DNA of 64,000 bases from Sphingobium sp. BYY-5 (GTDB taxonomy: Bacteria > Pseudomonadota > Alphaproteobacteria > Sphingomonadales > Sphingomonadaceae), in assembly GCF_022758885.1 (NCBI RefSeq), contig NZ_JALEBH010000002.1, positions 783,501 through 847,500 of the forward strand. The letters are read 5' to 3'. The notes under the pieces are model-generated. The model worked only from the letters and a program-made list of their open reading frames with translations, made no database searches and was not told where the DNA came from. Positions 39,256 to 48,834 of the stretch are shown here, piece by piece. Numbering within the stretch: the first letter of the stretch is position 1; each line of letters begins with the position of its first letter. Position numbers and translations under genes: made by a program.

Positions 39256-40206
39256 GTGTCTGCTTCATAATTATCCGGTGTGATTTTCGGATCTTGCGAT
39301 GCGGCGAGTGAAAAGTTGGATCGACGCGATGAAGAGCCAAGCCGTTGCCGAGGCGATGGTTTGCTCGAAGTCCTTGGCGAGGCGTCGGTTTCGGTTGAGC
39401 CATGCCAGCGTGCGTTCGACAACCCAGCGACGGGGCAGCACCTCGAAGCCTGCGGCCGTATCTGAGCGCTTGATGATTTCGACGGTCCATTTTCCCATTC
39501 GCCGCAGAGCCTTCCTGAGCTTGTCGCCAGCATAGCCGCCATCGGCAAAGATGTGCCGCAGCCACGGGAAGCGCCGTATGATATCGCGCAGCACCATCGG
39601 CGCACCGTCACGGTCCTCAATGTCAGCCGTGTGGATCACGGCATGCACCAGATTTCCTTCGGTGTCGGTCAAGATATGGCGTTTGCGGCCCTTGACCTTC
39701 TTGCCAGCATCATAGCCCCAAGGACCGCCGCTTTCCGTGGTTTTGACGCTCTGGCTGTCGATCGCTCCCGCCGATGGCGAGGCCTCGCGGCCAGCCATCT
39801 CGCGCGACGCCATAAGCAGAATGTGGTTCATCGTCAGCCACAAGCCGTTGTCGCGCCAGAGGTAAAACCAGCGCCGCACCGTCGAGACTGGCGCAAAGCA
39901 TGGGGGCAACATCCGCCATGGCAAGCCGCCACGCAGCAGATATAACATCGCTTCGACAATTCGCCGCATCGGCCACTTGCGGGGCGTCCCACATGCGATG
40001 CCGGTGGCAACAACGGTTCGAGCACCGACCACTAGGCATCCGTCAAATTGCTTGGCAAAATCAGCCCGCGTCGCGCATGAAGCGCGCGAGTGGTATCGGT
40101 CCACATCGTTGATCCTTGGTAGTTTCGCAAAACCCCTGAATCAATGATAGGCATAGCCGTCAAGCTAACCTGCTGATACCACTCACCTTAATTTCAGATC
40201 AGACAC
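39256..40206 (-). mobile_element. IS5-family insertion sequence, degenerate (951 bp)
   Basis: The ends are GTGTCTG / CAGACAC with further imperfect matching inward, flanked by TTA on both sides (39253-39255 and 40207-40209). The single transposase gene is broken. It lies between the large TBDR and the Fic gene. Confidence 0.82.
39271..40106 (-). pseudogene. IS5-family transposase with stop and frameshift
   Basis: From ATG 40106 the frame reads MWTDTTRALHARRGLILPSN then hits TAG at 40032-40034, where the family has Glu in DAEW. It continues VLEPLLPPASHVGRP and loses one base near 39980. The rest is intact: RKWPMRRIVEAMLYLLRGGL, AIDSQSVKTTESGG (first Asp), IFADGGYAG and RWVVERTLAWLNRNRRLAKD (Glu). 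A full ORF from 40104 exists only by reading the shifted frame. The element cannot mobilise itself. Confidence 0.85.
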
Positions 40207-40250
40207 TTACCATGATTCGGCTGCTTGACCTTGCCATAGGTTCAGGAGGA

Positions 40251-40347
40251 TTTGATCATCGTCTGATAACGGCAATCGGATTTGATGTAAGTGAAATGCT
40301 TTTCTGCGATCATCAAATGATGTAACTGTTGATAGATGATCATCAAA
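40251..40347. promoter_or_regulatory. Symmetric four-site operator-like array upstream of fic
   Basis: TTTGAT begins at 40251 and 40281; its complement ATCAAA begins at 40312 and 40342. The sites are 30-31 bp apart (about three helical turns) and the whole set is symmetric about 40299. GGATTTGAT is shared by the two left sites and GATCATCAAA by the two right sites. It ends 52 bp before the Fic start. Confidence 0.6.
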
Positions 40348-40399
40348 GGCTGCATGGGATTCGCCCTCATCTGCCTATGCCAGCCTTACGGAAAAACCC

Positions 40400-41515
40400 T
40401 TGCCTGTAGCCTATCATGAAGGACGCTTTCCACCTGCTGCGCTTGATCTCGGCGCGCTGTTTCCGCTGGTCGGACCTGCCAATGCAGCGATTGCACGCTA
40501 TGAAGGTGTCCTCTCTGGCATTCCCAATCCCGATATCCTGCTGTCCCCGCTGACCTCCCGCGAAGCTGTACTCTCCAGCAAGATCGAAGGGACGCAAGTG
40601 ACGCTGGGCGAAGTACTCGAATTTGAGGCGCAAGGGCATCTGCTCGACGAGAGCACGCCCAAAAAGGCCGATGCCCGTGAAGTCTTGAATTACCGTGCCG
40701 CCTTGCGTGAGGCGGAAAGCCTGATGGCACATCTTCCGCTATCGCAGCGGCTCATAAAAGCCACCCATAATGTGCTGATGGATGGCGTCCGTGGCCGCCA
40801 CAAGGATCCTGGCGAATATCGCCGCATTCCCAATTGGATCGGGCCAGAAGGCTGCACAATCGAGCAGGCACGTTTCGTGCCCCCCGGGGCTGACCGCATC
40901 GAGAGTGCGATGACAGGATGGGAAGCCTATATTCACGCCGATGCGCCGGATCGGTTGGTACAACTGGCCATCGTCCATGCCGAGTTTGAAGCGATCCACC
41001 CGTTTCTCGATGGCAACGGGCGCATTGGACGGCTGATCATCCCGCTCTTCCTCTATACCCACGGATTATTGTCGCGGCCCAATTTCTATCTCTCGGAATA
41101 TCTCGAAGCCAATCGCGAAGAATATTACGATCGGATGCTGGCCGTCTCTCGGGACGACGATTGGAGCGGCTGGGTGGTCTTCTTCCTGCGTGGCATCATC
41201 GCTCAGGCCGACGCCAACACCCAGAAAGCGCAGACGATACTGGCGCTTCATCAGGACAAGCGAGATAGGGTGGTAGAGATCACCCATTCGCAATATGCCG
41301 TGCGTGCGCTCGACTGGATCTTCCAGCGCCCGATCTTTCAGACGCCGGATTTTATAACCTCAGCCCAAATCCCACCGGCGACGGCACGAAAGATCATCCG
41401 TGACTTACGCGACAATGGCCTCCTGCGCGAACTGGTACCGGCATCGGGGCGTGCACCGGCGACTCTCGTTTTCTCTGAACTGCTAAACATTGCCGAAGGA
41501 AGAAAGGCATTTTGA
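40400..41515 (+). CDS. Fic-family AMP-transferase with winged-helix C-terminus
   Basis: 371 residues. N-terminal Fic_N region with SSKIEG at residues 59-64, matching the class II inhibitory motif (S/T)xxxE(G/N); the active site HPFLDGNGRIGR starts at His200; the C-terminal about 90 residues (DFITSAQIPPATARKIIRDL) look like a winged helix. The start is a TTG with only ACGGA upstream; the nearby ATG at 40377 is out of frame. Fic proteins transfer AMP to target proteins and the inhibitory Glu63 can be relieved. The DNA-binding-like tail and the operator array suggest self-regulation. No toxin-antitoxin partner is adjacent. Confidence 0.88.
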   Translation: MPVAYHEGRFPPAALDLGALFPLVGPANAAIARYEGVLSGIPNPDILLSPLTSREAVLSSKIEGTQVTLGEVLEFEAQGHLLDESTPKKADAREVLNYRAALREAESLMAHLPLSQRLIKATHNVLMDGVRGRHKDPGEYRRIPNWIGPEGCTIEQARFVPPGADRIESAMTGWEAYIHADAPDRLVQLAIVHAEFEAIHPFLDGNGRIGRLIIPLFLYTHGLLSRPNFYLSEYLEANREEYYDRMLAVSRDDDWSGWVVFFLRGIIAQADANTQKAQTILALHQDKRDRVVEITHSQYAVRALDWIFQRPIFQTPDFITSAQIPPATARKIIRDLRDNGLLRELVPASGRAPATLVFSELLNIAEGRKAF

Positions 41516-41555
41516 TCAAAAACCGACCCAGAATGCGTGAGATGACCAGTTTTTG

Positions 41556-41654
41556 ATGTGCCGTGAACAGGCCGGACGCGAAGGCTGCCGGATAGTGGGA
41601 AGCTATAAGGATGCGGCGATCTCCGGCGCCAGCGTCATCCTGCGTCCGGGTATT
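41556..41654 (+). pseudogene. Large serine recombinase, N-terminal fragment
   Basis: 33 codons read CREQAGREGCRIVGSYKDAA then ISGASVILRPGI, a highly conserved stretch of the resolvase domain (about residues 30-60) of large serine recombinases. The catalytic Ser and the rest are absent. A same-strand C-terminal fragment lies at 61292, so these may be the two ends of one gene. Confidence 0.72.
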
Positions 41655-41687
41655 TATACCAACGAGCTTGGGTGCTGACTCACGCGG

Positions 41688-42415
41688 TGGGTTCCCAAAG
41701 CGCTAGATAAGGCGCCGGGTCCGCTCTCGATCTTGAACGACGAGCAGCGCGCTCTTTTGGCGCAGCAGGTTGAGACTGGCCCGATCCCTGCGGCTCATGG
41801 TGTAGTGCGCTGGCGGCTTGTCGATCTGGCGCAATGGATATGGGACGAGTTCGGCCTGTCGATCACGCGCTTCACGCTTGGGCGGGAGCTGCGGGATATG
41901 GGCTATCGCAAGCTCACGGCTCGCCCCCGCCACCACGGGCAGAAGCCCGATGACATTGCCGATTTTAAAAAACGTTTGCAGCCCGCCTGGCAAAAATCAG
42001 GAAGGCCCTCCCCAGAGGTACGCCTGTAGAACTGTGGTGGCAGGACGAGGCCCGGATCGGCCAGCAAACCAAGCTCACGCGCCGCTGGGCAAGGCGCGGG
42101 ACCCGGCTCTGTGCGCCCAAAGACCAGCCGCCGCGCCTCAGCCTGGATCTTTGGTGCCATCTGTCCCGCCGAGGGCAAGGGCGCTGGCATCATCATGCCC
42201 CGTTGCAACAGTGAGGCCATGAGCATGCACCTCGAAGAGATCGCCTTTCATGGCGCGCCCGGCGCGCATGCCGTCCTGATCCTCGATCAAGCCGGATGGC
42301 ATGGCTCGGCAGAACTGATCGTGCCCGCCAACATCACCCTCATGCCGCTGCCGCCCAGATGACCCGAATTGAACCCCGTCGAGAACGTCTGGCAGTTCAT
42401 GCGCGACAAATGAAT
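41688..42415 (+). pseudogene. IS630-family transposase, multiply frameshifted
   Basis: Read across three frames: LLAQQVETGPIPAAHGVVRW, then RFTLGRELRDMGYRKLTARP; a shift near 42000 to VELWWQDEARIGQQTKLTRR; a shift back near 42120 to SAWIFGAICPAEGKGAG, HAVLILDQAGWH and IVPANITLMPLPPR; then TGA in place of Ser before PELNPVENVWQFMRDK. The N-terminal HTH and the last about 30 residues are missing, so no element ends can be drawn. Confidence 0.82.
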
Positions 42416-42429
42416 CGCGATTCGCTCTC

Positions 42430-43230
42430 TCAGAGCGGCTGCCCGAGCACCGCTTCGACTTCCGCGCGATAGCTTCGGCTCAGCATCAGGTACATGCCAT
42501 CCTTCAGCACCACCTCGAACTCTCCGTGAGACCGGCGTTCGAGCAGTGTGATCGATTTGAGGTTCACGATGGTGGAGCGGTGGATGCGGACGAAGCGAAA
42601 CGGATCGAGGCGGCTCGCCACGGTGGCGAGGCTGGCGCGGTAGAGAAGTTCCTCGCCGCCGACATGCAGCGTCACATAAACTCCGGCGGCGCTGATCCAT
42701 TCGATATCGTCCGCCATCACCAGCCGCGTTGCACCGTGCGACTTGACGACGAGCCACTCCCAGATCTCGCCCGGCCTGGCGCGCTTCGCTGCCAGTTCGA
42801 TCAGCTCCGGGCCAAAGGCGTTCGCATCGCCCACGCTACTTGAACGATGCTTGCACAGCCGTGCCTTGACCCGCTCCATCGTCCGCTCGAAACGATCGTC
42901 GCCAAAGGGCTTTAGCAGATAGTCGGTCGCATCCGCCTCGAACGCGCGTACTGCGAAACGATCGTAGGCAGTGACGAACACGGTAAGCGGCATGTTGGCT
43001 GCGCCCAGCGCATCGATAACGTCGAAACCGTTGATACCTGGCATCTGGACGTCGAGGAACACGATGTCCGGATGCTTTGCCTGGATCATTTCCACGGCGG
43101 CGGCACCATTATCCGCTACAAGGATACGGCTGACGTCGCGATCCTCGTTGAGCAGGTTGACGAGCCCTTTTCGCGCGGGCGCTTCGTCATCGACGACAAG
43201 CGCGCAAATGGAGGAGGCGGAAGTTTTCAT
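42430..43230 (-). CDS. LytTR-family response regulator
   Basis: 266 residues. The receiver domain has VVDDEAPARKG, phospho-acceptor Asp60 in IVFLDVQMPG, and YLLKPF; the LytTR DNA-binding domain has DIEWISAAGVYVTLHVGGEE and FVRIHRSTIVNLKSI. Its ATG overlaps the kinase stop as ATGA, so kinase and regulator are co-translated. It faces the receptor gene of the glycan locus across a roughly 800-bp divergent region and most likely controls it. The IS630 remnant ends 15 bp after its stop, so the locus boundary is here. Confidence 0.92.
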   Translation of the reverse strand: MKTSASSICALVVDDEAPARKGLVNLLNEDRDVSRILVADNGAAAVEMIQAKHPDIVFLDVQMPGINGFDVIDALGAANMPLTVFVTAYDRFAVRAFEADATDYLLKPFGDDRFERTMERVKARLCKHRSSSVGDANAFGPELIELAAKRARPGEIWEWLVVKSHGATRLVMADDIEWISAAGVYVTLHVGGEELLYRASLATVASRLDPFRFVRIHRSTIVNLKSITLLERRSHGEFEVVLKDGMYLMLSRSYRAEVEAVLGQPL

Positions 43231-44480
43231 GCGGGTTCGTTCCAAGGCAGGCGGATGGCTATTTCGGTCCCGCCGCCCTCCCGGCGGTTGACGATGAATC
43301 GGCGCGCATCCGTTTCCGGATAAAGCGCTGCAAGACGTTCCTGCGTCACGCGCAGGCCAAGGCCGCCCGATATCCCCATCCGCCAATCGGCCGGCAGGCC
43401 GACGCCATCATCGATGACGTTGATTTCCAACTGGTCGTCGCTTCGCTGGGCCGATACGCCGATCATTCCGCCGGTCACGCGGCTCTCGATCCCGTGGCGG
43501 ATCGCATTTTCGACCAGTGGCTGCAACAGCAGCGAGGGCACCCGGGCGGAAAGCACGTCTGGCGCAGCATCGACCTTGACCTCGATCCGGTGTCCGAAGC
43601 GGACCTTCTGGATGGCGAGATAATTGTCGAGCAGCGCCAGCTCCTGCGCGAGCGATATTTCGGCGCTTTCCTGGCAGTCCATCGAATGCCGCAGCAACGT
43701 GCCGAGATTTTCGATCATCTGTCGGGCCAGCTTCGGATCGGTGGCGGCCTCCGACGAAATGGCGTTCAGCGCGTTGAACAGAAAATGCGGCTCAAGCTGA
43801 AGCCGCAACGTGTTGAGATTGGCCTCGACCAATCTACGTTCGACGCGTTCGAGTTCCAGCCGGCTAACCAACAGCCGATTGTAGAATTTGAAGGCCTGCC
43901 AGATGCCGACAAACGCGCAGTAGGTGAGCCAGCCGCCCATGAAATAGTATATGAGATACCCGGCGCTACGTAACGGATTCCACCAGATCGCTGAGATCGG
44001 ATAGCTCAGCAGCGTGGCGAGCGCCGCATGGACAAGGCTGACGGGTATGCTGAGCAGCAGCAGCACCAGCGCCAGCCGCAAGCTGTTCCCTTCCACCGGA
44101 CCGAGCCACCGGTCGATCCACAGAAGCGGAGGAGTCAGCAATACCCAGACCCAGGCGTCGATCATCTTCGATGCCAGGATGGCCCAGTTGAAGCCGTTGT
44201 TGAGGAATTCGGGTATCGACAAGAAAAGGCCAGATGCCGTCCAGACGGCAACGATCACGATCGCCAGCTTTACCCGAAAAACACGGATTCCGCCCCCGAG
44301 CGGGAGGGGGTGGGTGGCAGTGGGGCCGGTTCGCACAGGCGACGGTGGCGTGGAGCGGTCGTGCAGTGCGGTATCAATGGATCGCGGCCAGATCGTCGTT
44401 GTAGAGCGACCAGCAAGCGATGTTCGGGAAGAGAAGTCACTGGCCGCGGCAAGCGGGGCATCATCATCGTTCAGTCGCAT
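43227..44480 (-). CDS. LytS-type sensor histidine kinase
   Basis: About 417 residues from ATG 44480 (ATG 44522 is an alternative). Four to five hydrophobic segments, including LAIVIVAVWTASGLFLSIPE, VWVLLTPPLLWI, LALVLLLLSIPVSLVHAALA and YLIYYFMGGWLTYCAFVGIW, precede the His_kinase domain with phospho-acceptor His in LEPHFLFNALNAIS, the N box LLLQPLVENAIRHGIE, and INVIDDGVGLP. There is no large periplasmic sensor, so the stimulus is probably sensed in or near the membrane. It pairs with the LytTR regulator and replaces the hybrid or ECF sensors often seen at glycan loci. Confidence 0.9.
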   Translation of the reverse strand: MRLNDDDAPLAAASDFSSRTSLAGRSTTTIWPRSIDTALHDRSTPPSPVRTGPTATHPLPLGGGIRVFRVKLAIVIVAVWTASGLFLSIPEFLNNGFNWAILASKMIDAWVWVLLTPPLLWIDRWLGPVEGNSLRLALVLLLLSIPVSLVHAALATLLSYPISAIWWNPLRSAGYLIYYFMGGWLTYCAFVGIWQAFKFYNRLLVSRLELERVERRLVEANLNTLRLQLEPHFLFNALNAISSEAATDPKLARQMIENLGTLLRHSMDCQESAEISLAQELALLDNYLAIQKVRFGHRIEVKVDAAPDVLSARVPSLLLQPLVENAIRHGIESRVTGGMIGVSAQRSDDQLEINVIDDGVGLPADWRMGISGGLGLRVTQERLAALYPETDARRFIVNRREGGGTEIAIRLPWNEPA

Positions 44481-45290
44481 CGTCGAGTTGACCCTTCTTC
44501 CCCTCCAGCTTTCAGTTCTCATACAAATACGCACTAACGATCGCGGAGCGGCGGCGTCTGGCATCGGTTGATCCCACACAATGGTCTGGCAACGATACAG
44601 CGAAGTCAATGGATAGCGGTTGAACCGTTCCGTGCCATGCGAACGTCAAACCAATGATACAGCGACCCGGATGGTAGATTACTCCTACTATCGGTGCAAC
44701 CGGGCTCGATCGGGTTTGGAACGCTGCTGATGAATCGTCAATGCTTCCAGAAGATTGCAATGCATCGTTGCTTTCTTGACGAGCGCCACCCCAAAGTGAC
44801 TCTATTTCGTGCCGCTTTTCTTTGCCCGGAGAGATAAGAACAAAATTTGTTTCAAGACGGGCTGACAATTTGTGAAGCAGTCACTTTGGCGGTCGAATGT
44901 GAGATTATGCCTGAAATTTTATGCCAAAATCTAGCCTTTTGACTGACAAATTGCGCGCAGGCCGATGGACAGATGGGCAAGATAATGGACATTTGCGGGG
45001 TCATCAGCGGATTCGTCCTTTTTGAAGGGGGGTGAAGAGGCATTGCATAAGGGTCGAGGATGCCAACTCGCCTTAGCCGCTGGGACGGAGGGAGGGGAGT
45101 GAAGGCGTTCCGAACACATCAGTCACGACGTCGCTGCAACTGACAGTTGCCGCGATGAAGTGCCGGCGCGATGCCGATTGTCCGGCTCGGAACGGCTGAC
45201 GACCATCAGTATATGACAACGATGTCAAATGGGCGGTTCGGACCTGGGAGGTCGGGGCGAACGGGCACCAAGAAAATGGGAGGGAAGTCA
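44481..45290. promoter_or_regulatory. Divergent regulatory region of the glycan locus
   Basis: About 800 bp between the kinase and the receptor with no supported gene. GATACAGCGA is repeated at 44594-44603 and 44656-44665, and CGGTTGAACCG (44617-44627) is a perfect 5-bp-arm palindrome between the two repeats. LytTR regulators bind paired direct repeats, so this cluster is a candidate target. GGGAGGGAAG near 45279 is the receptor's ribosome site. Confidence 0.45.
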
Positions 45291-48200
45291 ATGCTGACAA
45301 ACAGGTTTCTGATTGGCGTTAGTGGTTGCGCGATTGCCGCGTGTGGAGCTGGCCTGATTGTGCCCGCTTACGCGCAAGGCGCTCGCTCGGATCCGATGTC
45401 TGAAGCAAGCGGACTTGATCGCGATATCATTGTGACAGCTCGCCGCAAGGCGCTGCAGACATCTGAAGAGATCAAGCGCAACGCGGATACGATCGTCGAC
45501 TCGGTAACGGCGGACGAGGCTGGCAGGCTTCCCGACAATTCGGTTACCGAAGTTCTTCAGCGCGTGCCGGGCGTCTCGATCTCACGCTTCGTTGGAGCAA
45601 ATGGCGGTAATACGACATTTCAGATCGAAGGTACGGGCATTACCGTGCGCGGTCTTCCCTTCAATTCGAGCACGCTCAACGGGCGGCAGCTATTCAGCGC
45701 CAACGGAGCAAGCGCCATTAGCTGGAACGAAGTTACGCCCGAGTTGATGGCAGGCGTTGACGTTTACAAGGGGTCGCGCGCCGACATGCTCGAAGGTGGT
45801 GCATCCTTGATCAATCTTCGCACGCATCTGCCGTTCGATTTTAAGGACACCCAGTTCAACGTCACCATGGGCGGCAGCTACGGAACGCAGATTGCCAAGG
45901 GTTCGCCCCGCATTTCCGGCATGCTGTCGAAGCGTTTCGACACCGGCATCGGTGAAATCGGTATATTATGGGATTTGGCATACAGTCGTCTGTATCAGCA
46001 AAGCAGCAATCTGCAGGTTGGCGCGATGTTTGGTCAATATGTGCCGACCTCCGTACGTGACGACAATCTTGCCTTTGTTCCTGGTTCGATCAACTGGGGC
46101 TACAACCGAAACAGGCGCGATCGCTACGGTGCCTATCAGGCGATCCAGTGGCAGCCGGCCTCGAACCTGACGCTGACCAACACCATCTTCTTCACGCAGT
46201 ATGTCGAGGACAGCCGCGGAAACAACGGTTCCGTGGGTCGCACTCCATCCGCATCGTCCGCGGTTATGCCCTTGGTCGGCAGTCCGGTCGAATATGATGC
46301 CAACGGGGCCTTCCGGAAGGGAACGCTCGCGGCCCGATCCACTGGCAAGTCTGCGCCGTTTGAGAACACGACCTTCGGCATCGGTGATTGGTTTCCCTCT
46401 CAGTATCTGATAGATTGCGGTGCCACCTATGGTGCTCCCGCATCGTCGATACAGTGGGACTGGTCTGTTGATGGTCAAGCTCCGATAGTGCCGGGCGGCC
46501 CCCGTTTGGCTCAATGCGGCCCCAGCGCCACACTGAACCCCAGTGGCTCAGCGTCGGTATCACACAGCAAGAATTCCACGCTGGATATTTCGCAGAGCTT
46601 CGTTTGGACTCCTGGCGACCGGGTGGCAGTGCGTGGCGGCGTACAGTATGTCAGTTCCCGTGCAGCTGGGAGGAGCATGTCTGTCGGCCTTGCACAGACC
46701 AGTCCGCTCGTTGATTCGATGCATTTCGATCTGACGGGATCGCTGCCAACCGTATCCGGCTTGTCCACTGTTGGCTTGCTCGATCCACGCACAGCGTATC
46801 TTAGCAACCTAGCCTATCATGAACCCGATAATAAAGGGACAATGCTGGCAGGAAATTTCGACCTTGAATACAAGGTGAGCGACGGTGGGTTCCTGCGCAA
46901 AATCACTGTTGGCGCTCGTGCCGCCAGGCGCACGCAAAATGACAACTTCGCAGGAACCTATTATGCGCCGCTAAGTCAGTCATGGCTGGCGAATCCGTGG
47001 GGTGAGCATCCGGGGGATCCGACGTTCGGGCCAGGGAATATTCAATATCTTAATAACGTGAATGTCCGGCAGTCCGACTATGAAGTTTCTAGCTTCCCGA
47101 ATTTCTTCGGCGGCAAGGTCACTGTTCCAGCACAGCTTTTTGTCCCCAGTCAGTCGCTCATGCAGAGCTATGACTGGTATCATTTGCTCCGGACATATAA
47201 TGGTCAAATCGCCAATGGGACCGAGGATGAGTACTGGACGGAGAATATCGATCAGGGCCTGAACCAGACACGGAGCCGCATCACCAACATGGCGGCTTAT
47301 ATTCAGGCCGGTTTCGCCCATGATCGTATCGGAATTATTCCGTCGTTCTCCGGCAATATCGGCGTTCGGGTATTCCGAGATTCACTGCGAGCGAGCGGTC
47401 TGCTGTACACCCCGGCAGCGGAGAATCTCGCTCTGACCGAAGCTGACAGCACGGCATATTTCAACGCGCAGCAGGGTGTGCCGGGGGCAACATATCCGAC
47501 ACTCTATTCACTTACTGACGCATATTCCCTGCAGACCCGCAGCTATGATTACACACGGGTCCTGCCTTCGTTCAACATCAAGTTCGACGTAACCAACAAG
47601 TTCATTATTCGCGGTGCGGCGTCGTTGTCATCGGCTCCGCCGAACCTCAATGACATTCGTGCGGGTGGTTCCATCAGCGCCAGAACGCTTCCCAATTCCA
47701 CTAATCCGCTCGCGCCCTCGATTCTTACGGGTATCTCCGTCAATGGTGGTGGCACAAATCTAAAGCCGACCATGATCACCAGTCAGGATCTATCGTTCGA
47801 ATATTATCCGTCATCGTCCAGCCTCATTTACCTTGGCTTATTCGCCAAGCAGGTCAAGGATCATCCGCAGTTCTACTCGTTCATCACCAACAATCTTCCT
47901 ATTCCCGTGGTGGCAATTGACGGAGATCCTGACAACCCGGTCGAGACGGAAACGACCCTGGATCTTCAATGGCTCTATTTGCAGAACAGAACGGCTACGA
48001 CCAAGGCCTATATTAAGGGTTTTGAGATCGGTGGCCGCATGTTCTTCGACAAGCTGCCGGGGCTGCTCAGCGGATTGGGGATTGAGGGCAACCTGACCTT
48101 CATCGACAGCAGGAACCCCGCCCAGCAGGCCAACAATGTGTTGAGTCCTCCCACCCTGGACGGGGGTCTCAATCCGGACGGCACGATTCCGCAGACCTAC

Positions 48201-48632
48201 CCGAACCTGCCCTATGCTGGATTGTCGAAGTGGGCTTACAACATCCAGTTGCTGTACAGCCGCGGCAAGGTCAATTTCCGTTTGGCATACAACTGGCGTG
48301 ATAAGGCGTTGCTGTCGACCAACGTCAATCCGCTGTCGTTCGCGACGAGCGGCGGCAATCCTTATACACTGAACACCAGTCCCACCGACTTTGGCCCGGA
48401 TGCTTCCTATCCCGTATACAACATGGTTCCGGCATGGACTGCGGCAGCCGGTTACCTGGATCTGGGCTTGGACTATGCGTTAAGCGACAAGGTTTCCGTC
48501 TCGTTCAGCGCGAACAACATTCTCAACACGATTTCGCGGACATATCAGGAGCCTGTGCCCGGTGTGCTCCAGCCCTACGACTATAATGTCAGCGATCGGC
48601 GTTACGACCTCTCCGTGCGGGTGCGCTTCTGA
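45291..48632 (+). CDS. TonB-dependent receptor of the hemicellulose locus
   Basis: A 1113-residue receptor. ATG 45291 with GGGAGGGAAG upstream opens the signal peptide (MLTNRFLIGVSGCAIAACGA, cut near AYAQG); a longer open frame to 45171 is unlikely. TonB box DIIVTARRK; plug with RLPDNSVTEVLQRVPGVSIS, ITVRGLPFNSSTLNGRQLFS and VDVYKGSRADMLEGG; barrel ends YDLSVRVRF with terminal Phe. It belongs to the same carbohydrate-associated group as the receptor at 310. A terminator follows, then the halogenase gene. It should import oligosaccharides cut by the GH5 enzyme. Confidence 0.92.
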   Translation: MLTNRFLIGVSGCAIAACGAGLIVPAYAQGARSDPMSEASGLDRDIIVTARRKALQTSEEIKRNADTIVDSVTADEAGRLPDNSVTEVLQRVPGVSISRFVGANGGNTTFQIEGTGITVRGLPFNSSTLNGRQLFSANGASAISWNEVTPELMAGVDVYKGSRADMLEGGASLINLRTHLPFDFKDTQFNVTMGGSYGTQIAKGSPRISGMLSKRFDTGIGEIGILWDLAYSRLYQQSSNLQVGAMFGQYVPTSVRDDNLAFVPGSINWGYNRNRRDRYGAYQAIQWQPASNLTLTNTIFFTQYVEDSRGNNGSVGRTPSASSAVMPLVGSPVEYDANGAFRKGTLAARSTGKSAPFENTTFGIGDWFPSQYLIDCGATYGAPASSIQWDWSVDGQAPIVPGGPRLAQCGPSATLNPSGSASVSHSKNSTLDISQSFVWTPGDRVAVRGGVQYVSSRAAGRSMSVGLAQTSPLVDSMHFDLTGSLPTVSGLSTVGLLDPRTAYLSNLAYHEPDNKGTMLAGNFDLEYKVSDGGFLRKITVGARAARRTQNDNFAGTYYAPLSQSWLANPWGEHPGDPTFGPGNIQYLNNVNVRQSDYEVSSFPNFFGGKVTVPAQLFVPSQSLMQSYDWYHLLRTYNGQIANGTEDEYWTENIDQGLNQTRSRITNMAAYIQAGFAHDRIGIIPSFSGNIGVRVFRDSLRASGLLYTPAAENLALTEADSTAYFNAQQGVPGATYPTLYSLTDAYSLQTRSYDYTRVLPSFNIKFDVTNKFIIRGAASLSSAPPNLNDIRAGGSISARTLPNSTNPLAPSILTGISVNGGGTNLKPTMITSQDLSFEYYPSSSSLIYLGLFAKQVKDHPQFYSFITNNLPIPVVAIDGDPDNPVETETTLDLQWLYLQNRTATTKAYIKGFEIGGRMFFDKLPGLLSGLGIEGNLTFIDSRNPAQQANNVLSPPTLDGGLNPDGTIPQTYPNLPYAGLSKWAYNIQLLYSRGKVNFRLAYNWRDKALLSTNVNPLSFATSGGNPYTLNTSPTDFGPDASYPVYNMVPAWTAAAGYLDLGLDYALSDKVSVSFSANNILNTISRTYQEPVPGVLQPYDYNVSDRRYDLSVRVRF

Positions 48633-48643
48633 CACTCTGAACA

Positions 48644-48676
48644 GAGGAGGGCGCTTCTTGACGAAGCGCCCTCCTC
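48644..48676 (+). terminator. Hairpin terminator after the receptor
   Basis: A 14-bp stem GAGGAGGGCGCTTC / GAAGCGCCCTCCTC with a 5-nt loop lies 11 bp past the stop codon. Confidence 0.85.
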
Positions 48677-48834
48677 AATATCGGATATTGGTTAGTAAGC
48701 TAAGCGATTGATTCATCACCCGCCGCATGGTGCAGGCATCGCAGCTTGGTGTGTGCCTTGTGAACGACATCTCGAACGCGGTGTACTTTTGACACCCCTT
48801 CGGTTGGGGGAACTGGATATGTTCGTGGTAAGGC

